From positions 2,877,880 to 2,941,879 of the forward strand of contig NZ_HE997181.1 of NCBI RefSeq assembly GCF_000312425.1: a stretch of DNA of 64,000 nt, read 5' to 3'. Below are positions 17,811 through 27,475 of this stretch, piece by piece. This DNA comes from Reyranella massiliensis 521 (GTDB taxonomy: Bacteria; Pseudomonadota; Alphaproteobacteria; Reyranellales; Reyranellaceae). Position 1 is the first letter of the stretch. Each line of letters opens with the position of its first letter. A program made the translations under genes and the position numbers. A model generated the notes under the pieces. That model saw only the letters and a program-made list of their open reading frames with translations, did no database searches and was not told the origin of the DNA.

Positions 17811-20732
17811 GTGAGCGTAAAGTCTTCGGCCGCTGCCTGCGGTCTCGTCGCAGGATGGCTTTTCTGCGGGTCCGCCCAGGCGCAATCGTGGAACACCTAC
17901 GACAACTACACCGCCCTCACGATCCCCTTCGCCAGCGGGGCCATGACGGCCAGCAACCCCGGACAGATCTACCTTCAGGTCGGAAACGGCTCGCCGACCA
18001 AGTTCACCATGGATACTGGCTCGACCGGGATCACGGCCACGCCGGACAACTACACGCCCGGCCCTAACGACCAGAATCTCGGCCCCGGCCAGCTCATCTA
18101 CAACAGCAGCGGCATCATCGAGAACGGCACCTACTGGCTGACCAACGTCAATATCCAGAACGGCGCGGGCAACACGGTCGCGACGGCGCAGGTGAAAATC
18201 CTTCAGGTCACCAGCATCACCTGCCAAGCCAATGCCCGCGGCTGCACGGCCAATCCCAATCCGACCGGCACCGCCTTCATGGGCATCGGCTTCGATCGCG
18301 GTTCGGCGCAATCGGTGCCGTCCACCGCCAACATGAATCCCTTTCTCAATCTCACGTCGCTGGCATCGGGCCAGCCGGTGAGCACCGTCCGCCCGGGCTA
18401 TCTCATCACCGACAGCAGCGTCACCCTGGGCATGTCCACACAGCTCACGCAGAACTTCGCCTTCGTGAAGCTGACGCCCAACACCGCCATGCCGTCGGAA
18501 GTCTGGAATGCCGCCACGATGACGGTGTCGGCCGGTGGCGCGACCGGGACGGGCTCCATCCTGCAGGACAGCGGCATCAACTACATGTTCCTGACGCCGC
18601 CTGCCGGCGCCACGCTGCAGACCGCGGCATGCCCCACCCCGCCCGGCGGCAAGAACTGCATCGTCCCCGGCAGCAACGCCCAGATTTCGATCTACCTGCC
18701 GGGGCAGAGCACGGTGCAGCCGGCGTTCTACACCTTCACCACCGGCACGACCGGCAATGCACTCCAGCCTAACGTCGTCGACGTCGTGGGCGGATCGGCC
18801 GTCTATGTGAACACGGGCCGCGAGTTCTTCGAAGGCTTCGACTATCTCTACGACGCGGCCGGCGGCTATGTCGGCTATCGCTGGAACGGCAAGGTCAGCA
18901 GCGCCTATGGCGGCACGACGCCCGTCCTGTCGCTGCAAAACACCGTCAACCTGGCCAGCGGCTTCTCCACCACCCTGCCGGTCCTTCTGGCCGGCGATAC
19001 CATGCTTATGCAACAGGGCACCGGCACGTTCGGCGCATCGGTCACGGGCACCAGCAGCAATCTCACGGTCGGCAGCGGCTCGATTGCCTTCAACGCTCCC
19101 GTCACGCTCGGCACCGGCAACTTCACCGTCCAGCAGGGTCAGGCGACGATCAACACCAGCCTGTCGGCGGCGACCATCACCATCGGCCCTCAAGGCATAT
19201 TGGGCGGCAACGGAACCCTCGTCGGCAATGTCGTGCACAGCGGCGTGCTGTCACCCGGCAACTCGATCGGAACGATCACCATCGTCGGCAACTACACGCA
19301 AACGCCGGGCGCCTTCACCTATCTCGCCGAAGTCGCCGGTTCGTCGATCAGCGACCGGATCAACGTCACGGGCACGGCGACGCTGCAAGGCGGCACCGTG
19401 GGCGTTGCCGCCGCGCCGGGCACCTATGCCCCGCGCACGACCTATACCATCCTGAATGCCGGCGGCGGCATCATCGGCACCTACGCGAACGCCGTCAGCA
19501 ACTACCCCTTCCTGCAGCCGAGCCTCAGCTACGACGCCAACAATGTCTATCTGACCCTGCAGGTCGGAGGCTTCGCCCAGGCCGCGCAGACGCCGACACA
19601 GGCGGCCGTCGGCGCCGTGCTCGACGCCAATGCGGGCAACGCAACCGGCGATTTCGCCACGGTGCTCGGCGCGCTCTCGACGCTGACGGCCAGCCAGGGC
19701 CAGGCCGTCCTGACATCCATCAGCGGCCAGAACTATGCCGGCTTCTCCACTGCGATGGTGCAGAACGCGCAGCTGTTCATGAGCAACTTCTCCGCCCAGG
19801 CGGGTGGCAGCGGCAGTCTTCGCGGCAGCAGCCGTGTCGCGCTGGCCGAAGCGTGCACCGTCGCCTGCGATACGACGACGCCAGCGCTGTGGGGCGCCTG
19901 GGGCGGCGCGCTCGGCGGCCTGGGTACGGTCGGCAACGGCGTGAACACGGGCGCCGTCACCTACAATGTCGGAGGCTTCGCCGCCGGCCTCGACCGCCTC
20001 GTTGCACCCGGCCTGCGCGCCGGCGTCACCGTCGGCTACACCAGCGGCACGCAATGGGTCGCAGGTTTCGACGGACGCAGCGTTTCCGACACGATCCAGA
20101 CCGGCCTCTACGCCAACTACAACGAAGGCAAGGTCTACGCCGACGCCATCGTGGGCTACGCCTACAGTTCCAACCAGATGTGGCGCAACATTCCCGTCCC
20201 GGGCCTCGCCACGCGCACGGCGCAGGGCATCACGGGCGCCAACCAGTTCTACGGCCAGATCGAGGGTGGCTACCGCTTCGACTTCGGCGGCGACAGCAGC
20301 GCCTTCGTCACCCCCTTCGCTCGCCTGCAGGCCTTCACGGCAACCCAAAATGCCTTCACCGAGACCAATGCAGGCGCGCTGAACCTCAGCGTCGCCGCGC
20401 AGACGACCAACTCGCTGCGCACGGTGCTGGGCGCCCAGCTCGGCGCTTCGATGGACATGGGCTGGCGCGAGCGCCTGGCCATGCAGTTCCGGCTGGGCTG
20501 GAGTCACGAGTTCGGCGATGTGGCACGACCCGTGACGGCAACCTTCGCCGGTGCAGCCGCAATGCCGTTCACGACCTACGGCGCTTCACCGCAACGCGAT
20601 GGCGTCGTACTAGGCTTTGCCGCCAATACCGCCATCGCCCAGGGAACGACGGCCTTTCTGCGCTATGAGGGCGACATCTCGGGGCAGGACAGTGCCCATG
20701 CCCTCACTGCCGGCGTGCGCATCGTCTGGTAA
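17811..20732 (+). CDS. Autotransporter with pepsin-like aspartic protease passenger
   Basis: 973 residues from a GTG with GGGGGAG 10 nt upstream. Signal peptide 1-24 (cleavage after SAQA). The passenger (about 30-370) carries [11 protein letters not shown] with Asp68-Thr-Gly-Ser and, 185 residues later, [11 protein letters not shown] with Asp253-Ser-Gly, the spacing and pattern of a two-lobed aspartic protease. A beta-helical linker (about 380-480) leads to [15 protein letters not shown] (about 480) and a stretch ending in DRINVTG. The autotransporter beta-barrel (about 690-973, [10 protein letters not shown] onward) ends in the aromatic RIVW. The C-terminal half closely resembles that of the giant adhesin at 37-56.7 kb. 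Protease activity is inferred from motifs only. Confidence 0.88.
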   Translation: MSVKSSAAACGLVAGWLFCGSAQAQSWNTYDNYTALTIPFASGAMTASNPGQIYLQVGNGSPTKFTMDTGSTGITATPDNYTPGPNDQNLGPGQLIYNSSGIIENGTYWLTNVNIQNGAGNTVATAQVKILQVTSITCQANARGCTANPNPTGTAFMGIGFDRGSAQSVPSTANMNPFLNLTSLASGQPVSTVRPGYLITDSSVTLGMSTQLTQNFAFVKLTPNTAMPSEVWNAATMTVSAGGATGTGSILQDSGINYMFLTPPAGATLQTAACPTPPGGKNCIVPGSNAQISIYLPGQSTVQPAFYTFTTGTTGNALQPNVVDVVGGSAVYVNTGREFFEGFDYLYDAAGGYVGYRWNGKVSSAYGGTTPVLSLQNTVNLASGFSTTLPVLLAGDTMLMQQGTGTFGASVTGTSSNLTVGSGSIAFNAPVTLGTGNFTVQQGQATINTSLSAATITIGPQGILGGNGTLVGNVVHSGVLSPGNSIGTITIVGNYTQTPGAFTYLAEVAGSSISDRINVTGTATLQGGTVGVAAAPGTYAPRTTYTILNAGGGIIGTYANAVSNYPFLQPSLSYDANNVYLTLQVGGFAQAAQTPTQAAVGAVLDANAGNATGDFATVLGALSTLTASQGQAVLTSISGQNYAGFSTAMVQNAQLFMSNFSAQAGGSGSLRGSSRVALAEACTVACDTTTPALWGAWGGALGGLGTVGNGVNTGAVTYNVGGFAAGLDRLVAPGLRAGVTVGYTSGTQWVAGFDGRSVSDTIQTGLYANYNEGKVYADAIVGYAYSSNQMWRNIPVPGLATRTAQGITGANQFYGQIEGGYRFDFGGDSSAFVTPFARLQAFTATQNAFTETNAGALNLSVAAQTTNSLRTVLGAQLGASMDMGWRERLAMQFRLGWSHEFGDVARPVTATFAGAAAMPFTTYGASPQRDGVVLGFAANTAIAQGTTAFLRYEGDISGQDSAHALTAGVRIVW

Positions 20733-20776
20733 TTGGTGCTAGAGATCGGGCCGACCAACAGAAGGTACGTCCCGAT

Positions 20777-21433
20777 ATGACCGACCGCGTACCGGCGGCC
20801 CCAAGCTGCCGGCTCTATCTCATCTCGCCGGAGCGTATCGACCATCCGGCGCTGTTCGCCGACGAGCTGCGTGCGGCCCTGTCGGGTGGCGACGTTGCGG
20901 CCTTCCAGCTCAGGCTGAAGGACGCGGGCGACGAGGCGATCATCCGCACCGCCGACACGCTGCGGCCGATCTGCCAGCAGCGCGACGTCGCCTTCATCCT
21001 GAACGACCGGCCCGACCTCGCGGTGAAGCTCGATTGCGACGGCGTCCATGTCGGCCAGGACGACATGCCCTACATGGAAGCGCGACGCATCGTCGGTCCG
21101 GACCGGCAGGTCGGCGTCACCTGCAAGGCCTCGCGCCACCTCGCCATGGAAGCCGCCGAAGCCGGCGCCGACTATGTTGCCTTCGGCGCGTTCTTCCCGT
21201 CCGGCACCAAGGCCGTGACGACGCCCGCCGATCTCGAGATCCTCGAATGGTGGAGCGGCCTGATGGAAGTGCCGTGCGTGGCCATCGGCGGCATCACCGT
21301 CGAGAACTGCCGGCCGGTGGTCGCGGCCGGCGCCGACTTCCTCGCCGTCGCGGGCGGCGTATGGAACTACAAGGACGGCCCCGAGGCCGCGGTCCGCGCC
21401 TTCAACGAGATCTTCGCAGCCAGTTCGACCTAG
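20777..21433 (+). CDS. thiE: Thiamine phosphate synthase
   Basis: 218 residues, TIM barrel. [82 protein letters not shown] (split across the phosphate-binding region) and AIGGIT match ThiE. The enzyme joins HMP-pyrophosphate and thiazole phosphate. The usual QLR-x-K and VGQ-x-D motifs are present. It stands alone: no thi neighbours and no THI-box riboswitch in the 44-nt leader after the autotransporter. Confidence 0.9.
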   Translation: MTDRVPAAPSCRLYLISPERIDHPALFADELRAALSGGDVAAFQLRLKDAGDEAIIRTADTLRPICQQRDVAFILNDRPDLAVKLDCDGVHVGQDDMPYMEARRIVGPDRQVGVTCKASRHLAMEAAEAGADYVAFGAFFPSGTKAVTTPADLEILEWWSGLMEVPCVAIGGITVENCRPVVAAGADFLAVAGGVWNYKDGPEAAVRAFNEIFAASST

Positions 21434-21472
21434 GCCATCGCCGGCACCGGCTCGCCGGTGAGGAAGCCGCGC

Positions 21473-22468
21473 TCAGCGCACCGGCAGCCACAAGACGTCC
21501 TCGATGTGCTTGGCGCCGGTCGCCAGCATGACGAGGCGGTCGAAGCCGAGCGCGATGCCGGCGCAATCCGGCAGCCCATGGTCGAGGGCGGCAAGGAAAT
21601 CGTCGTCGACCGGCCAGCGGACACCGTAGAGCTCTTCCTTCATGTCCATGTCGGCTTCCAGCCGGTCCGCCTGGATCTCCGGATCGGTCAGCTCGCCGAA
21701 GGCGTTGGCCAGTTCGACGCCGCAGACATAAAGCTCGAAGCGCTCGGCCACCCGCGGATCGCCTGCCTTGGCGCGGGCCAGCGCCGCCATGGAGATCGGG
21801 TATTCGCAGAGGATCGTCGGCCGGCCCATGCCGAGCCGCGACTCGATCTTCTCGAACATGACGCGGAAGAAAACATCGTCCCAGCTGTCGCCTGCATGCA
21901 TGGCGATGCCTGATGCTGCCGATAGCGCATCGGGATTGCCGAGGGTGGCAAAGAGATCGACGCCGGCGTAGCGCTGGAACGCTTCCACCACCGTCAGCCG
22001 CTCGGGCTCGGCCAGGGGATCGCAGACATGCTCGCCCCAGCGCAGTTCCTTGACGCCGGTCTGTCGCAGCAACGCGGCGCAGTCGGCCATGATGTCCTCG
22101 TAGCCCGCGCCGGCGCGATACCATTCCAGCATCGTGAACTCAGGATGATGCAGTGCCGAACCCTCGGCATTGCGGAAAACGCGCGCGAACTGGAACAGTT
22201 TGGGAATGCCGCCTGCCAGCAGCTTCTTCATGGCGAATTCCGGCGAGCTGTGCAGCCAGCGTTCGCGCTCCTCGCCGTCGGGCAGTTCCCAGTCGGTCAC
22301 GAAGCCGGCGAGATGGACTTCCGCGCCGGGCGCCACCTGCAGGATCGGCGTCTCGACTTCGACGAAGCCCTCGCCGCCAAACCACTCTCGAAGCGCCGCC
22401 TGCAATCGGTTGCGCGCCTGCAGGTTTGGCAGGCGGCGAGCAAGTTTGTCGGGGCGCCATTCGGTCAT
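21473..22468 (-). CDS. epmA: EF-P--lysine lysyltransferase EpmA (GenX/PoxA)
   Basis: 331 residues from the ATG at 22468 (MTEWRPDKLARRLPNLQARN). It is a class II lysyl-tRNA synthetase-like catalytic core without the N-terminal anticodon domain, which defines EpmA. Motif 2 region ARVFRNAEGSALHHPEFTML, ELANAFGELTDP, and motif 3 GIALGFDRLVMLATG are intact. EpmA attaches (R)-beta-lysine to the conserved lysine of elongation factor P; efp lies 0.5 kb away. EpmB, the lysine aminomutase, is not in the window. Confidence 0.94.
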   Translation of the reverse strand: MTEWRPDKLARRLPNLQARNRLQAALREWFGGEGFVEVETPILQVAPGAEVHLAGFVTDWELPDGEERERWLHSSPEFAMKKLLAGGIPKLFQFARVFRNAEGSALHHPEFTMLEWYRAGAGYEDIMADCAALLRQTGVKELRWGEHVCDPLAEPERLTVVEAFQRYAGVDLFATLGNPDALSAASGIAMHAGDSWDDVFFRVMFEKIESRLGMGRPTILCEYPISMAALARAKAGDPRVAERFELYVCGVELANAFGELTDPEIQADRLEADMDMKEELYGVRWPVDDDFLAALDHGLPDCAGIALGFDRLVMLATGAKHIEDVLWLPVR

Positions 22469-22512
22469 GCTCCAACATCGCATGCGGCGACGTCGGCGTG
22501 TAGGGTGCCGCC

Positions 22513-22863
22513 ATGACTCCCAAGCAGATCGACGCCTTCTGTTCCAAGTTGCCGGGTGCAACGCGCACCGTGCAGTGGGAAGGCGTGACGGTCTTCAAGG
22601 TCGGCGGCAAGATGTTCTGCCTGATCGCCCCACCCGACCATTCGGTCGCGCGCCTCTGCTTCAAATGCGCACCCGAGCATTACGACGCGCTTTCCCGCTC
22701 CGAGGGCTTCCGGCCGGCGCCCTACCTGGCCCGCGCCAAGTGGGTTGCACTGGACGACCCCAAGGTGCTGACGCCGGCCGAGACCAAAGCCTACCTCAAG
22801 CGGGCCCATGCCGTGATCGCCGGGGCCCTGCCCCGGAAGAAACGGGTCGAATTGGGCTTCTGA
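22513..22863 (+). CDS. MmcQ/YjbR family DNA-binding-like protein
   Basis: 116 residues. MTPKQIDAFCSKLPGATRTV, GGKMFCLIAP and the C-terminal KWVALDDPKVLTPAETKAYL match the YjbR/CyaY-like fold (double wing). The biochemical role of the family is not established. It is divergent from epmA (44 nt between starts) and 106 nt upstream of efp. Confidence 0.85.
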   Translation: MTPKQIDAFCSKLPGATRTVQWEGVTVFKVGGKMFCLIAPPDHSVARLCFKCAPEHYDALSRSEGFRPAPYLARAKWVALDDPKVLTPAETKAYLKRAHAVIAGALPRKKRVELGF

Positions 22864-22907
22864 GGCCCCGGTTGCGACCCCCGGCTGCCTTTGATAGAAG
22901 GCCGCGC

Positions 22908-22938
22908 CGGCCTCGTCCCGCTCCCGCGGACGGGGCCG
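22908..22938 (+). promoter_or_regulatory. Long hairpin in the efp 5' leader
   Basis: An 11-bp stem (22908-22918 with 22928-22938, one T-G wobble) and 9-nt loop ends 31 nt before the efp ATG. It is followed, eight bases later, by a TTTTT run. Possible attenuator, or a partial terminator of the YjbR gene that efp must read through. A weak promoter-like pair, TTGCGA (22872) and TAGAAG (22895) with 17-bp spacing, lies just upstream, so the hairpin would be in the efp leader RNA. Confidence 0.4.
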
Positions 22939-22969
22939 AATTCCATTTTTCCGACCCAGCGGTAAATCC

Positions 22970-23539
22970 ATGAAAGTCCAAGTCAATTCGATCCGCGCCG
23001 GCAACGTCATTGAATACAATGGCAAGCTCTGGGTCGCGGCCAAGGTGCAGCATATCAGCCCCGGCAAGGGTGGCGCGTTTGTGGCTATCGAGGCCAAGGC
23101 GCTGCGCGAAGGCAACAAGCTGCAGGAGCGCTTCCGCTCGGGCGAGACCATCGAGCGCGTCCATATCGACGAGCGCGAGTGCACCTACCTGTTCAAGGAC
23201 GAGAACGGCTACACGTTCATGGACAAGGAGACCTTCGAGCAGCTCACCGTCGGCGCCGACGTGCTGGACGAGGATCAGGCCAAGTTCCTGCAGGACGGCA
23301 TGGAAGTCACCGTATCGCTCTACGAAGGCACGCCGGTCGGCGCCGAGCTGCCCAAGACCGTGGTCCTCGCGGTCACCGAGGCCGATGCCGTGGTGAAGGG
23401 GCAGACCGCCTCTTCTTCCTACAAGCCCGCGATCGTCGAAGGCGGCGTCCGCGTGATGGTGCCCCCGCATATCGGTGTCGGCACGCGCCTGGTGATCAAC
23501 ACCGAAGACGGCAGCTACATCGAACGCGCCAAGGACTGA
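22970..23539 (+). CDS. efp: Elongation factor P
   Basis: 189 residues, three beta-barrel domains. The modified loop ISPGKGGAF has Lys33, the site lysylated by EpmA, whose gene is adjacent. The C-terminal domain has VVKGQTASSSYKPA and HIGVGTRLVINTEDGSYIERAKD. EF-P relieves ribosome stalling at polyproline. This organism has conspicuous Pro-rich proteins in the window (TolA spacer, alpha-2-macroglobulin linker) that would need it. Confidence 0.97.
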   Translation: MKVQVNSIRAGNVIEYNGKLWVAAKVQHISPGKGGAFVAIEAKALREGNKLQERFRSGETIERVHIDERECTYLFKDENGYTFMDKETFEQLTVGADVLDEDQAKFLQDGMEVTVSLYEGTPVGAELPKTVVLAVTEADAVVKGQTASSSYKPAIVEGGVRVMVPPHIGVGTRLVINTEDGSYIERAKD

Positions 23540-23547
23540 GCACACAC

Positions 23548-24459
23548 GTGGCCCTCCCCTACGACCGCCCTCCCCGCGAGAAGCCCGTCGCCCGCGTCGG
23601 CCGTGCGCCCCTGGGCGAAGGCCGCGAGCGCTCGGGTCCGCCCGAACGCAAGTCGCTGGCGCCGCGCTCGGCCACCATCACGGTGATGATCCGCGCCGCC
23701 TTTGCTGCGGCGAAGAACCTGAAGCGCGACTTCGGCGAGGTCGAGCACCTGCAGATCTCCGAGAAGGGCCCCGGCGACTTCGTGAGCCACGCCGACATCA
23801 AGGCGGAGCGCACGCTGCGCGCCGAGCTTGAGCGCACGCGACCGGACTACGGTTTTCTCGGCGAAGAGGGTGGCGAGACCAAGGGAGACGGCCGCAATCG
23901 CTGGATCGTCGATCCGCTCGACGGCACGACCAACTTCCTGCATGGCGTGCCGCACTTCGCGATCTCGATCGCGCTGGAGCGTGAAAAGGAGATCATCGCC
24001 GGCGTCATCTACCAGCCGATTTCCGACGAGTTGTTCTGGGCCGAGAAGGGCAACGGCGCCTTCATCGACACGCCCAACGCGCGGTCGCGCCGGCTGCGCG
24101 TGTCGGGTCGCAAGGATCCTGCACGCGGCCTGATCGGCACCGGCATTCCCCATATTGGCAAGGGCGACCATCCCGCCTATTTCGCCAAGCTGGCGGCCGT
24201 GACCGAGCGCACGGCCGGTGTCCGCCGCTGGGGCGCCGCGTCCCTCGACCTGGCTTTCGTCGCGGCAGGCCGTTACGACGCCTTCTTCGAGTTCGGCCTG
24301 GCGCCCTGGGACGTCGCGGCAGGCATCCTGATGGTCAAGGAAGCCGGTGGCGTGGTGAGCGACATTGCCGGCCAGCCCTACGAACTCGGCGGCCGCTCGC
24401 TGCTCGCCAGCAACTTCAACCTGCGCGACTCGATGGTCGAGATCCTGTCCAAGGCCTAG
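23548..24459 (+). CDS. suhB: Inositol monophosphatase family protein (SuhB-like)
   Basis: 303 residues from the GTG at 23548, 8 nt after the efp stop. The first ~45 residues are a basic Pro/Arg-rich extension; the family core begins near TITVMIRAAFAAAKN. An ATG at 23686 would give a 257-residue protein but lacks a ribosome site. Metal-binding motifs are FLGEEGG, IVDPLDGTTNFLHGVPHFA and LAPWDVAAGILMVKEAGG. The family dephosphorylates myo-inositol-1-phosphate; E. coli SuhB also takes part in rRNA antitermination. Confidence 0.92.
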   Translation: MALPYDRPPREKPVARVGRAPLGEGRERSGPPERKSLAPRSATITVMIRAAFAAAKNLKRDFGEVEHLQISEKGPGDFVSHADIKAERTLRAELERTRPDYGFLGEEGGETKGDGRNRWIVDPLDGTTNFLHGVPHFAISIALEREKEIIAGVIYQPISDELFWAEKGNGAFIDTPNARSRRLRVSGRKDPARGLIGTGIPHIGKGDHPAYFAKLAAVTERTAGVRRWGAASLDLAFVAAGRYDAFFEFGLAPWDVAAGILMVKEAGGVVSDIAGQPYELGGRSLLASNFNLRDSMVEILSKA

Positions 24460-24673
24460 CGCCGTCGTCGAGAAAGTCCGTACGCTCCACAGGCCCATCG
24501 AATTCCGTCGATTTCTAGGCAAGCCCGCTCCAGAGCGTGCATCCCTAGCTGGTTGAGCGAAGATCGGCCTTTGGTTATGGTCGGACGGTGATTCTCGTTG
24601 AAAGGCAATCGGTTGTGCCTCTCTCTTCGACGGCGGCGCGCAACCTCATCCTTGCTCCGCGGGGCATGACCGC

Positions 24674-25819
24674 GTGAGCAATCCCCTGCCCTATCTGGTC
24701 CGCATGCTGCTGTTCCTGGCAGCGGTCGCGATCATCGCCTACCTGCTGCATCACGACCTGCTGCGGGTGTTCCTGAACACGCCGATCCTGAACAGCGTGA
24801 TCGTCGCGGTCCTGGTGATCGGCATCTTCTTCGTCATGCGGCAGGTGATTTCGCTGTGGCCCGAGGTGCGCTGGCTGCGGCGCTTCCAGGCGCGCGAGCC
24901 CGGCGCACCGGCGCTCGACGCGCAGTCGATCGACCTCCTGGCGCCGATGGCCGCCATGCTGGGCGAGCGGCAGGACAACTTGCGCCTGTCGCCGACGGCG
25001 ACCCGAGCGCTGCTGGACGGCATTGCCTCGCGCCTCGACGAGCGCCGTGAACTCAGCCGCTACATGATCGGCCTGCTGATCTTCCTCGGCCTGCTCGGCA
25101 CCTTCTGGGGCCTGCTGGAGACGATCGGCGCCGTCGCCGACGCCATCGGCGGCATGCAGGTGACCGGCGGCGACGCCGTGCAGATGTTCGCCAAGCTCAA
25201 GCAGGGCATCGAAGGACCGCTCAAGGGAATGGCGACGGCGTTCGGCGCCTCGTTGTTCGGTCTCTCGGGCTCGCTGGTGCTGGGCTTCCTCGAATTGCAG
25301 GCGAGCCAGGCGCAGGGCCGTTTCCACACCGAACTCGAGGAATGGCTGGCCGGCGCCACGCGGCTTTCCAGCGGCCTTCTGCAGACCGAAGGCGAGCAAG
25401 GCGTCTCGGCCTATGTCGAAGCCCTGCTGGAGCGCACCGCCGACGGGCTGGACGAACTCACCCGCACGCTCCGCCGCAGCGAGGAGACTCGCGAAGCCAC
25501 CGCAGCGGCCAATGCGACCCTGGTCGAGCGCCTGTCGTCGCTGGCCGAGAGCATGCGCACGCAGCAGACCCTGCTGGCCCGCCTCGCCGAACATTCGATC
25601 GAGCTGCGCGGCACCGTCACGCGCCTCTCGGAACGCGGACCGAGTGCCGACACCGAGGCGCTGGCGAACCACCAGCGCAATATCGAGACGAGCCTTGCCC
25701 GGCTGGTCGAGGAAAGCGTGCGCAGCCGCGTAACCCTGACTGACGAACTACGGGGCGAGCTGCGCCTGCTGGCCCGGACGATGGCCGGCCGCGGCGGGCC
25801 GCCGACAGCCGGCGGTTAG
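24674..25819 (+). CDS. MotA/TolQ/ExbB-like membrane protein (non-flagellar)
   Basis: 381 residues from a GTG at 24674. Transmembrane segments at about 9-25, 36-56, 130-152 and 200-222. The pair YMIGLLIFLGLLGTFWGLLE and GMATAFGASLFGLSGSLVLG is the MotA/TolQ proton-channel signature. The last ~150 residues are a soluble, mostly helical region rich in Glu/Arg. The next gene encodes an OmpA-like partner 6 nt away. No flagellar genes are near. It probably forms a stator-like ion channel with that partner; the function is unknown. Confidence 0.8.
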   Translation: MSNPLPYLVRMLLFLAAVAIIAYLLHHDLLRVFLNTPILNSVIVAVLVIGIFFVMRQVISLWPEVRWLRRFQAREPGAPALDAQSIDLLAPMAAMLGERQDNLRLSPTATRALLDGIASRLDERRELSRYMIGLLIFLGLLGTFWGLLETIGAVADAIGGMQVTGGDAVQMFAKLKQGIEGPLKGMATAFGASLFGLSGSLVLGFLELQASQAQGRFHTELEEWLAGATRLSSGLLQTEGEQGVSAYVEALLERTADGLDELTRTLRRSEETREATAAANATLVERLSSLAESMRTQQTLLARLAEHSIELRGTVTRLSERGPSADTEALANHQRNIETSLARLVEESVRSRVTLTDELRGELRLLARTMAGRGGPPTAGG

Positions 25820-25825
25820 CGTCCG

Positions 25826-27025
25826 ATGGCGGCCATCTCGTCACGCCGCCGCGGCGGCAGCGCCGACTACACCTGGCCGGGTTATGTCGATGCGTTGACT
25901 ACGCTGCTGATGGTCCTGATCTTTCTGCTCTCGCTGTTCAGCGTGGCGCAGTTCACGCTCTCCGACGCGCTCAACAACAGCGAGAATGCGATCGACCGCC
26001 TCAACAAGCAGGTCGGCGATCTGGCAAGCATGCTGTCGCTCGAGAAGAAGGCCGGCGAGAACCTGCAGAAGGATCTCGAACAGCTCACCCTGCAGCTTCG
26101 CCAGAGCCAGGCCGAACGCGACCGGCTGAATGCCGACCTCGCCGGCCAGCGCAGCGCGGCCGATGCGCTGAAGGTCGAGCGCGACCAACTCACCGAGCGC
26201 CTGACCTCCATGCTGGCGGAGCGTGAACGGCTCACCGCCGCCCTGCAGGAGAGCGCCAAGGAAGCGGAAGCCAAGAGCGCCGACCTGCAGAAGGAGGTCG
26301 AGCGCCAGCGGCTGGAACTCACGCGGCTCGCCGCCTCGCTGGCCGCCGCCAACACGGAGAAAGGCAAGCTGTTCGGCGACCTGACCGAGGAGCAGAAGCT
26401 CTCGGCCGAACAGAAGGCGGCCGTCGTGCGCCTGACGGCGGAACTCGCCGCCCTCAAGGAGGAATTCAGCCGCCTGAATGCCGCGCTCGATGCCGCCGAC
26501 GTCAAGGCCAAGGAGCAGCAGGCGCAGATCGTCGATCTCGGTCAGCGGCTCAACCGGGCGCTGGCCAGCAAGGTCGAGGAACTGGCGCGCTACCGTTCCG
26601 AGTTCTTCGGCAAGCTGCGCGAGGCGCTGCGCGGTCAACGCGACGTCCAGATCGTGGGCGACCGCTTCGTGTTCCAGTCCGAGGTCCTCTTCCCGTCAGG
26701 CTCGGCGCAGCTCCAGCCCGGCGGCGAGAAGCAGCTCGCGAACGTCGCCCAGCGTCTTGTCGACATCGCCTCGCGCATTCCCAAGGACATCAACTGGGTG
26801 CTGCAGGTCGACGGTCATACCGACGACAAGCCTATCAAGAGCGCCCTCTACCCGTCGAACTGGGAACTGTCGGCCGCGCGCGCCATCGCCGTGGTGAAGT
26901 TCCTCCACAGCCAGGGCATTCCCAACGACCGGCTGGTGGCGGCGGGCTACGGCGAATATCAGCCGCTTTCCTCCATCGACACCGCCCGTAACCGCCGCAT
27001 CGAACTGAAGCTGACGAACCGCTAG
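25826..27025 (+). CDS. MotB/OmpA-like peptidoglycan-binding protein with long coiled coil
   Basis: 399 residues. One N-terminal membrane helix (about 20-42, ALTTLLMVLIFLLSLFSV), a coiled coil of about 190 residues (about 50-245), and a C-terminal OmpA domain with VLFPSGSAQLQPGGEKQL, VDGHTDDKPI and ARNRRIEL for peptidoglycan binding. The architecture equals MotB with a long stalk. With the preceding MotA-like gene it makes a peptidoglycan-anchored ion-driven unit. Similar pairs occur in many alphaproteobacteria. No Zorya nucleases or helicases are adjacent. Confidence 0.85.
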   Translation: MAAISSRRRGGSADYTWPGYVDALTTLLMVLIFLLSLFSVAQFTLSDALNNSENAIDRLNKQVGDLASMLSLEKKAGENLQKDLEQLTLQLRQSQAERDRLNADLAGQRSAADALKVERDQLTERLTSMLAERERLTAALQESAKEAEAKSADLQKEVERQRLELTRLAASLAAANTEKGKLFGDLTEEQKLSAEQKAAVVRLTAELAALKEEFSRLNAALDAADVKAKEQQAQIVDLGQRLNRALASKVEELARYRSEFFGKLREALRGQRDVQIVGDRFVFQSEVLFPSGSAQLQPGGEKQLANVAQRLVDIASRIPKDINWVLQVDGHTDDKPIKSALYPSNWELSAARAIAVVKFLHSQGIPNDRLVAAGYGEYQPLSSIDTARNRRIELKLTNR

Positions 27026-27043
27026 GTTGTCGGCATCGGCTGG

Positions 27044-27475
27044 CTAGAGCAATCCAAGTCGTTTCAGTTCGGCTGCCATTTCAGCCGGCATGTCGGCCGT
27101 GTCGCCTTGCGAGAGGTCGGGCGGCGCACGCTCGGGCTCGAGATAGCGCCATCCCTGGAAGGCCTTGCAGGCGCGCGGCGCCGTCTGGATCAGAGTGCGT
27201 TTGACCTTGATCTTGCAGTACTTCTTGCCGTCCTCGTCGTCGATATCCTCTTCGAAGCCGACCAGTTCCTGCCGGCAGCGGATGACGCCGCGCACGACCC
27301 AGTAGAGCGAGCCGCCATCGAGCAGTTCCTCGGAGCGACGCGGCGTGTTGCGCGTGTAGACCCAGTGCGGCGAACGCGGCGACTGGCGGCGTTGCTTGCG
27401 ACGGGCGGCCTGGAGTTTCTTCATGTGCGGAAGATCGTCGACGCCGACCGCGAGCTTGATGAGATGCAACGCCAT
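27044..27475 (-). CDS. DUF1489 family protein
   Basis: 143 residues. MALHLIKLAVGVDDLPHMKK, the THWVYTRNTPRR-like region (here SPHWVYTRNTPRR) and GWRYLEPERAPPDL match the alphaproteobacterial DUF1489 family. There is no signal peptide or membrane segment. The function is unknown. It is convergent with the OmpA-like gene (18 nt between stops) and divergent from the macroglobulin gene. Confidence 0.85.
   Translation of the reverse strand: MALHLIKLAVGVDDLPHMKKLQAARRKQRRQSPRSPHWVYTRNTPRRSEELLDGGSLYWVVRGVIRCRQELVGFEEDIDDEDGKKYCKIKVKRTLIQTAPRACKAFQGWRYLEPERAPPDLSQGDTADMPAEMAAELKRLGLL

Noticed and set aside
20733-20776. TPP riboswitch before thiE
   Set aside because: Only 44 nt separate thiE from the autotransporter, too short for a THI-box, and the conserved CUGAGA core is absent.
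21445-21460. CACCGG-CTCG-CCGGTG hairpin between thiE and epmA as a bidirectional terminator
   Set aside because: The stem is good but there is no U run on either side; evidence is insufficient to call a terminator.
24674-27025. Zorya anti-phage system (ZorAB)
   Set aside because: The MotA/MotB-like pair alone is not enough: no ZorC, ZorD or ZorE genes follow, and the neighbours are suhB and DUF1489 housekeeping-type genes.
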